Assembly (NCBI GenBank): GCA_001898335.1
Contig: MKTS01000014.1
Coordinates: 1-44,252 of the forward strand
Source: Mucilaginibacter sp. 44-25
GTDB lineage: Bacteria; Bacteroidota; Bacteroidia; Sphingobacteriales; Sphingobacteriaceae
Reading direction: 5' to 3'
DNA length: 44,252 bases
This document shows positions 40,952-44,252 of this stretch, in pieces. Every line of letters begins with the position of its first letter. Position 1 is the first letter of the stretch. The notes beneath the pieces are model-generated. The model worked only from the letters and a program-made list of their open reading frames with translations. It did no database searches and was not told the DNA's origin. The position numbers and the translations under genes were made by a program.

Positions 40952-43180
40952 ATGCATTCTAATAAACCGCTAAGTTCCGAAGATCAGGTTAAGGCAATAG
41001 CAGATACGGCACCTATTATGTTGTTAATGCTGGATAAGGATAATAACGCAGTTTATGTTAATGCCAGTTGGTTATACTTTACAGGCCGTACAATTGAGCA
41101 GGAAACTGGTGAACAGTGGTTAAAGGGGATTCATCAGGCTGATTTGGACTTTTGTTTGCAAACCTTTAAAAAAGCGGCCTTTCAGCAAAGTAGTTTTAAA
41201 ATAAGTTTCAGGCTTAAAAACGGTGATCACAACTATCATTGGGTGGTTTGCAACGGCGCAAGCCGGCTTAATGCAACTGGGGAGTTTGATGGATTTGTTT
41301 GTTGGTGCCTGGATATTGATGACGTAATGGTTGCCAACCATCAGGAAAACGAAAGGCAGGCATTAGTATCCAGCAAAAATGAAGAGGTCTTAAGCAATGA
41401 GCTTTTTTCTGCTAACGAAGAGTTGCTAACTACCAACGAGGAACTTGCCTCCACTAACAAAGCATTGCACCTAACCCAGGTAAAACTTGCCAATTTAAAT
41501 GATGAGCTGGAAGAAAAAGTACGTTTGCGTACAACAGCACTTGAAGAAAGTGAGCACGAACAACAAACGCTTAATGAAGAACTTGTAGCCACTAATGAGG
41601 AACTCGCAGCTACTAACGAGGAACTGGCAACAACCAATGAGGAATTATTAAGTAGCCAGCGCCGTTTGGAAAAGTTGCTGGAAGAGCTAAAGGAGTCGGA
41701 ACACCGTACGCGTAGCTTAATTGAAAGCGCGCCGCTGCCTATTGCTGTTTACAAGGGGCGCGAAATGAAGATCGTATTGGCTAACCAATCCATCATTGAT
41801 ATTTGGGGCAAGGGTAACGATGTATTTAGCCATACCTACCATTCTTTGCTGCCAGAATTGGGCAACCAGGCTATTTATGATCAGTTGGATGAAGTTTACA
41901 CAACAGGTAAGGCTTTCCATGCCAGGAACCAACGCGTTGATATTGTAGTGGATAATGTGCTGCAGCCCTTTTATTTTAACTACAGCTTTGTACCCATCTT
42001 TGACACCAAGGGCGAAATTTATGGTATAATGAATACCGGCGCCGAGGTTACCGACATAGTAAGGGCAAAACAGCTGGTAGAGCAAAGCGAAAAAAACCTG
42101 CATAACATTATCCTGCAGGCGCCTGTAGCTATGTGCATATTAATGGGACCCAAACATACTGTTATGGTGGCCAATGATATGATGATTGAATTTTGGGGGA
42201 AAGAGCGAGCCGCAATATTAGATAAACCATTATTTGAAGTTTTGCCCGAAGCCAGGGAGCAAGGACTGGAACAAATAATGGCTGATGTTTTTCACCGGGG
42301 CGAAACATTTGAAGCCGTTGAAATGCCGGTTTCATTATATAGGGGCAGCCAGAATGGTGTTATTTATCAAAACGTGGTTTACGAACCCTACCGCGATAAT
42401 ACCGGCAAGGTGATAGGTATAATTGCTATTACTACTGATGCCACCGAACAGGTACTGGCCCGCCAAAAACTGGAGCAAAGCCTTGATGAGGTTCAGAAGT
42501 TACAAAGACAAAAGGATGACTTTATTGGTATAGCCAGCCATGAACTCAAAACGCCGCTTACCTCGCTTTCGGCATTGATACAGGTGCTTACTGTTAAACT
42601 GCGCGATACCACAGACCCATTTGTTAACGGAGCGCTGGCGAAAGCCAATATCCAGATCAGGAAGATGACTAATCTCATCAATGGTTTCTTAAACATTTCG
42701 CGCCTTGAATCAGGCAAGATTCATATTGAGAAGCAGCATTTTCGTCTTAACCAACTCCTGCATGAGATGGCCGAAGAAATACAGATCACTACGCATAGTC
42801 ATTCCATTCATATACATGACCATGAGCCGGTTGATGTATTTGCAGATAAAGATAAAGTAGGCTCGGTATTAACCAATTTGCTAAGCAACGCGGTTAAGTA
42901 TTCGCCCAAGGGTAAGAGTATAAGTGTTAACTATGTTAAAAAGGACGACTATGTGGAAGTAAGCATCCATGATGAGGGAATGGGGATAACTGAACAGGAC
43001 CTGGATAAATTGTTTGATCGTTATTACCGGGTCGAGTCCAGCTATACGAAAAATATATCGGGCTTTGGTATAGGGTTATATCTCAGTGCCGAAATTATTA
43101 AACAGCATGGCGGCCGTATATGGGTGCAAAGTAAAAGCGGAGAGGGTTCAACCTTTTATTTTACGCTGCCGCTTAATTAA
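40952..43180 (+). CDS. Multi-PAS soluble sensor histidine kinase with heptad coiled coil
   Basis: A 742-residue cytoplasmic kinase. PAS 1 (about 12-128), a coiled coil (about 140-255) containing tandem NEELxxT heptads, PAS 2 (about 255-372), PAS 3 (about 382-500), HisKA with H530 in IASHELKTPLTS, and HATPase with NLLSNAVKYSPKGK, DEGMGI and GFGIGLYLS. There is no membrane helix. The ATG giving MHSNKPLSS is used; a TTG 15 bases upstream would only add MLVIP. No response regulator lies nearby, so its partner is elsewhere. It is preceded by the tRNA-Gln unit. Confidence 0.92.
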   Translation: MHSNKPLSSEDQVKAIADTAPIMLLMLDKDNNAVYVNASWLYFTGRTIEQETGEQWLKGIHQADLDFCLQTFKKAAFQQSSFKISFRLKNGDHNYHWVVCNGASRLNATGEFDGFVCWCLDIDDVMVANHQENERQALVSSKNEEVLSNELFSANEELLTTNEELASTNKALHLTQVKLANLNDELEEKVRLRTTALEESEHEQQTLNEELVATNEELAATNEELATTNEELLSSQRRLEKLLEELKESEHRTRSLIESAPLPIAVYKGREMKIVLANQSIIDIWGKGNDVFSHTYHSLLPELGNQAIYDQLDEVYTTGKAFHARNQRVDIVVDNVLQPFYFNYSFVPIFDTKGEIYGIMNTGAEVTDIVRAKQLVEQSEKNLHNIILQAPVAMCILMGPKHTVMVANDMMIEFWGKERAAILDKPLFEVLPEAREQGLEQIMADVFHRGETFEAVEMPVSLYRGSQNGVIYQNVVYEPYRDNTGKVIGIIAITTDATEQVLARQKLEQSLDEVQKLQRQKDDFIGIASHELKTPLTSLSALIQVLTVKLRDTTDPFVNGALAKANIQIRKMTNLINGFLNISRLESGKIHIEKQHFRLNQLLHEMAEEIQITTHSHSIHIHDHEPVDVFADKDKVGSVLTNLLSNAVKYSPKGKSISVNYVKKDDYVEVSIHDEGMGITEQDLDKLFDRYYRVESSYTKNISGFGIGLYLSAEIIKQHGGRIWVQSKSGEGSTFYFTLPLN

Positions 43181-43228
43181 GTCAAACTATCTTTCATAAA
43201 ATGATGTTGGTAAAGTAAACGTTAGTTT

Positions 43229-43405
43229 ATGAATAAATTTTTCCGCGCTATTATTGCCGCCTGGGGAGCTAAGAAACTGGGTGGTGGTTGCTTATCAACT
43301 ATTGTTATTTTTATTATTATCTATACACTTTTAGGTAAATGCGATAATAAAGCTCGTGCAAACGTATCTTTACCTAATAAGCCACAAGTAACGGTTTGCA
43401 GATAA
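43229..43405 (+). CDS. Small membrane protein, 58 residues
   Basis: ATG to TAA encodes MNKFFRAIIAAWGAKKLGGG, then CLSTIVIFIIIYTLLGKC and a polar tail ending VTVCR. The single hydrophobic helix (about 21-38) flanked by Cys residues, and the basic GAKKLGGG turn before it, look like a conserved Bacteroidota small membrane protein I recall but cannot name. It starts 48 bp after the PAS-kinase stop and ends 24 bp before the next gene, in the same direction, so it may be in that operon. Confidence 0.65.
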   Translation: MNKFFRAIIAAWGAKKLGGGCLSTIVIFIIIYTLLGKCDNKARANVSLPNKPQVTVCR

Positions 43406-43429
43406 TAGAAACAGCTAACACCAATATGT

Positions 43430-43750
43430 ATGACACCTATGACAACCGTATCTGAAGTAATCAATAACCTCAGAGAAAAAGGATATACCGAAGATTTTAA
43501 CCTGCATGAAAACTGCCTGCGGTGCGCAGGGAACCAGTTGCAATTGCACCCGGAGGATTTTGTTGTAGATAAGCATTACCGCTTTGAGGGCGACTCTAAC
43601 CCTGATGATGAAGCTATTGTTTATGCCATATCGTCTGATAAATATAATATGAAAGGAGTACTGGTCAATGGTTATGGCATCTCAGCCGATCCGGTTGCCG
43701 ATGAGATGATAAAAGCTCTTGCAGAAAAGCCGGGAGCATCGGGTCTGTAA
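43430..43750 (+). CDS. Small conserved protein, often labelled phosphoribosylpyrophosphate synthetase
   Basis: A 106-residue soluble protein: VSEVINNLREKGYTEDFNLHEN, then LQLHPEDFVVDKHYRFEGDSNPDDEAIVYAISS and MKGVLVNGYGISADPVADEM. Similar short Bacteroidota proteins are, as I recall, frequently mis-annotated as a PRPP synthetase, but no PRPP loop or synthetase motif is present. The function is unknown. The first ATG is used; a second ATG three codons later (MTTVSEV) is equally likely. It follows the 58-residue membrane protein by 24 bp. Confidence 0.78.
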   Translation: MTPMTTVSEVINNLREKGYTEDFNLHENCLRCAGNQLQLHPEDFVVDKHYRFEGDSNPDDEAIVYAISSDKYNMKGVLVNGYGISADPVADEMIKALAEKPGASGL

Positions 43751-43764
43751 ACTGTTCACAGGTG

Positions 43765-43866
43765 TTATTGAGAGCGACAGCGTGGCAATCTCATGAATGA
43801 GTATGCTCGATCTTGCTATTAGATTGGTACGCCAGTTATGCCTCCTCGCAGAGATGTGATGGAGGA
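43765..43866. repeat. Intergenic repeat related to that at 36484
   Basis: CGTGGCAATCTC (43781-43792) is the exact reverse complement of GAGATTGCCACG at 36484-36495, flanked here by GAGCGACAG on one side. At the far end CCTCC and GGAGG form a small hairpin around CGCAGAGATG. It lies between two convergent genes, a usual place for dispersed hairpin repeats. Confidence 0.55.
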
Positions 43867-43867
43867 A

Positions 43868-44113
43868 CTACCCCAACCAATCAATTTTCTCCTCGATCTT
43901 ATCTGCTATTAAATGTACCAGTTTATTATCTAATTGGGCTGGGTTTTGGCACACAGATAGTGTTTCATGGTCATCGGGATTAAAGCTTAACAGGAATTTG
44001 TCGTCCTGATACACCTCAATTTTACAGCGGTGGTGGCTGTGATGTAAGTACTCCTTTACCTCCAGCGAAAAGGTCTGCTTGTTGTGTTTGATATTGAGAT
44101 TGAATTTCTCCAT
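43868..44113 (-). CDS. Small protein of unknown function
   Basis: An 81-residue cytoplasmic protein with a Lys/His-rich first half (FNLNIKHNKQTFSLEVKEYLHHSHHRCKIEVY) and a charged C-terminal helix (LDNKLVHLIADKIEEKIDWLG). No family is recognised. It looks like a small alpha/beta domain. The upstream DNA is at the window edge, so any operon partner is only partly visible. Confidence 0.7.
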   Translation of the reverse strand: MEKFNLNIKHNKQTFSLEVKEYLHHSHHRCKIEVYQDDKFLLSFNPDDHETLSVCQNPAQLDNKLVHLIADKIEEKIDWLG

Positions 44114-44124
44114 GACTTTCAGGT

Positions 44125-44252
44125 TTATAAATAAACCAGCCGACAGTGGTATTGTTCAGGAAAATGCAATGAATTGGTGCCGTTATTTGGCTGGTAGATG
44201 AGCCCATCATTGCCGTTGGCTTCAGCCAACGGATCATCAGAAAAGCAAATGG
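44125..44252 (-). CDS. Possible 3' end of a gene running off the window
   Basis: On the minus strand a frame is open from the window edge to a TAA at 44125-44127 (reading SDDPLAEANGNDGLIYQP ... YHCRLVYL), 11 bp before the next gene. The spacing suits an operon. However, the same DNA carries an 8-bp perfect hairpin, so it may instead be an intergenic repeat. Weak support. Confidence 0.2.
   Translation of the reverse strand, partial: ICFSDDPLAEANGNDGLIYQPNNGTNSLHFPEQYHCRLVYL
44213..44232. repeat. Perfect hairpin near the right edge (REP-like)
   Basis: CCGTTGGC (44213-44220) pairs perfectly with GCCAACGG (44225-44232) around a TTCA loop and has no T tract. This GC-rich stem with a tetraloop is like repetitive extragenic palindromes. 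Confidence 0.45.

Noticed and set aside
41341..41637. Minus-strand Ser/Val-rich frame of 98 codons
   Set aside because: It is the antisense of the NEEL coiled-coil repeat in the PAS kinase and has pure low-complexity composition.
41405..41655. Looked at first like a CRISPR-type or tandem DNA repeat
   Set aside because: The copies are contiguous in-frame 21-bp heptad codons without spacers; protein repeat, not CRISPR.

Overview
The window reads as chromosomal DNA from a Bacteroidota bacterium, most likely family Sphingobacteriaceae (Mucilaginibacter/Pedobacter-like). This is inferred from moderate GC, from promoters of the Bacteroidota form TAnnTTTG (clean TTTG-19 nt-TACATTTG ahead of rpsF), from many -AQ-ending signal peptides, from the FecA-like TonB receptor and DUF5916 outer-membrane families, and from an animal-type NADP-isocitrate dehydrogenase. 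I see no prophage, IS transposase or CRISPR array.

Layout. 1-4.3 kb: a lone CheY-like regulator, an NAD-dependent epimerase, a FecA-like TonB receptor and a small membrane-anchored protein. 4.4-6.9 kb: a nucleotide-pyrophosphatase-like phosphodiesterase and a flippase-like membrane protein in tandem. 7-14.3 kb: a signalling block with a TPR/NarL-type kinase, an OmpR-type regulator overlapping its HAMP kinase, and a cyclic-nucleotide-domain kinase paired with a response regulator fused to a thioredoxin-reductase-like flavoprotein lacking the redox cysteines. 14.5-17.9 kb: heme oxygenase, a large helical-repeat protein, a YiaA/B membrane protein, a YtxH-like protein and tRNA-Phe. 18.1-20.7 kb: a split heterodisulfide-reductase-like Fe-S pair with a DUF2750-like gene between. 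20.7-25.7 kb: small secreted proteins, mtgA and the rpsF-rpsR-rplI operon. 25.7-29.2 kb: dnaX between two extremely acidic disordered proteins. 29.4-33.8 kb: icd, manA and a PAS kinase/receiver pair. 34.2-38.3 kb: a GH5-like glycosidase, a SAM-I riboswitch leading into a 1-Cys peroxiredoxin and tRNA-Cys, a repeat-rich gap, a DUF5996 gene cut by an in-frame TAG, and a methyltransferase. 38.4-44.2 kb: a DUF5916 protein, tRNA-Gln(CUG), a multi-PAS kinase, a hidden 58-residue membrane protein and small conserved proteins.

The most unusual points are: (i) the apparent transcription unit SAM-I riboswitch - possible 38-codon ORF - 1-Cys peroxiredoxin - tRNA-Cys, which would put an antioxidant enzyme and a cysteine tRNA under SAM sensing; (ii) a run of ten A residues in dnaX after which both alternative frames stop within a few codons, as expected for slippage producing a short gamma subunit; (iii) the kinase/flavoprotein-regulator pair, where phosphorylation appears to control a redox-type enzyme; and (iv) the amber-interrupted DUF5996 gene, whose family sequence resumes in the same frame. 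All functional statements rest on motif recognition by eye; no database search was run.
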